Assembly (NCBI GenBank): GCA_005881995.1
Contig: VBHV01000628.1
Coordinates: 1-6,080, forward strand
DNA from: Chloroflexota bacterium
Lineage (GTDB): Bacteria; Chloroflexota; Ktedonobacteria; Ktedonobacterales; Ktedonobacteraceae
DNA: 6,080 bases
Direction of reading: 5' to 3'
The position numbers were made by a program, and so were the translations under genes. The notes under the pieces are model-generated. The model saw only the letters and a program-made list of their open reading frames with translations, ran no database searches and was not told where the DNA came from. Position 1 is the stretch's first letter, and every line of letters begins with the position of its first letter. Shown here piece by piece: positions 5,996 to 6,080 of this stretch.

Positions 5996-6001
5996 AGTCG
6001 T

Positions 6002-6016
6002 CTTGAAGCTTTCAAG
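6002..6016. repeat. Inverted repeat just upstream of aroQ
   Basis: CTTGAA (6002-6007) and TTCAAG (6011-6016) are perfect 6-base arms around GCT. The repeat lies 6-21 nt before the aroQ ATG, where a ribosome site would be expected. It may be an operator or an mRNA hairpin affecting initiation. Confidence 0.45.
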
Positions 6017-6059
6017 CGTGATTGTCTGCTACCCCGGTCAAGCAAAGGATTTAGTATGG

Positions 6060-6075
6060 AGTATGATATCATACT
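6060..6075. promoter_or_regulatory. Perfect 16-bp palindrome, possible operator at the operon head
   Basis: AGTATGATATCATACT equals its own reverse complement. A further AGTATG copy lies one base to the left (6053-6058). TATGAT inside the palindrome resembles a -10 box, but any matching -35 box for the aroQ operon would lie beyond the window. Role as repressor site or promoter is inferred. Confidence 0.4.
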
Positions 6076-6080
6076 TTGGG

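Overview
The window is a compact stretch of bacterial chromosome in which every convincing gene reads leftwards (minus strand). In transcription order the genes are aroQ (type II 3-dehydroquinase), an M24B Xaa-Pro aminopeptidase, efp (elongation factor P), an accB-like biotin-carrier homologue, xseA and xseB (exonuclease VII subunits) and a YuiD/DUF212 'divergent PAP2' membrane protein. After a 290-bp gap comes an APC-superfamily amino acid permease that runs off the left edge. The first seven genes are packed with overlaps of a few bases or short gaps (ATGA between aroQ and the peptidase, TAATG between accB and xseA, Shine-Dalgarno sites lying on the preceding stop codon), so they look like one operon of housekeeping genes. 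I see no RNA gene, CRISPR array, insertion sequence or convincing intrinsic terminator.

Organism: the order aroQ-pepP-efp-accB-...-xseA-xseB recalls the Bacillus-type cluster. The base composition is moderately GC-rich, the Shine-Dalgarno sites are near-perfect AAAGGAGG, and EF-P carries an arginine tip loop of the kind seen in Thermus. I lean towards Chloroflexota (possibly Ktedonobacteria), but this is low-confidence inference.

Region by region: 1-1072 is the 5' (N-terminal) part of the permease gene. 1073-1362 is its control region, with a good sigma-A-type promoter, a long 5' leader, several inverted repeats and an orphan perfect Shine-Dalgarno sequence. 1363-5995 is the seven-gene operon. 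5996-6080 is the upstream edge, with a 15-base inverted repeat next to aroQ and a perfect 16-bp palindrome at the border.

The most notable point is the accB product. It keeps the whole BCCP architecture (N-terminal helix region, Pro/Thr linker, thumb-type biotinyl domain), but the lysine that should carry biotin is asparagine, and the usual partner gene accC is not next door. This resembles the logic of plant BADC proteins, which are BCCP paralogues that cannot be biotinylated and modulate acetyl-CoA carboxylase. The other genes serve shikimate synthesis, peptide turnover, translation of polyproline stretches and DNA repair; they share an operon rather than one pathway.
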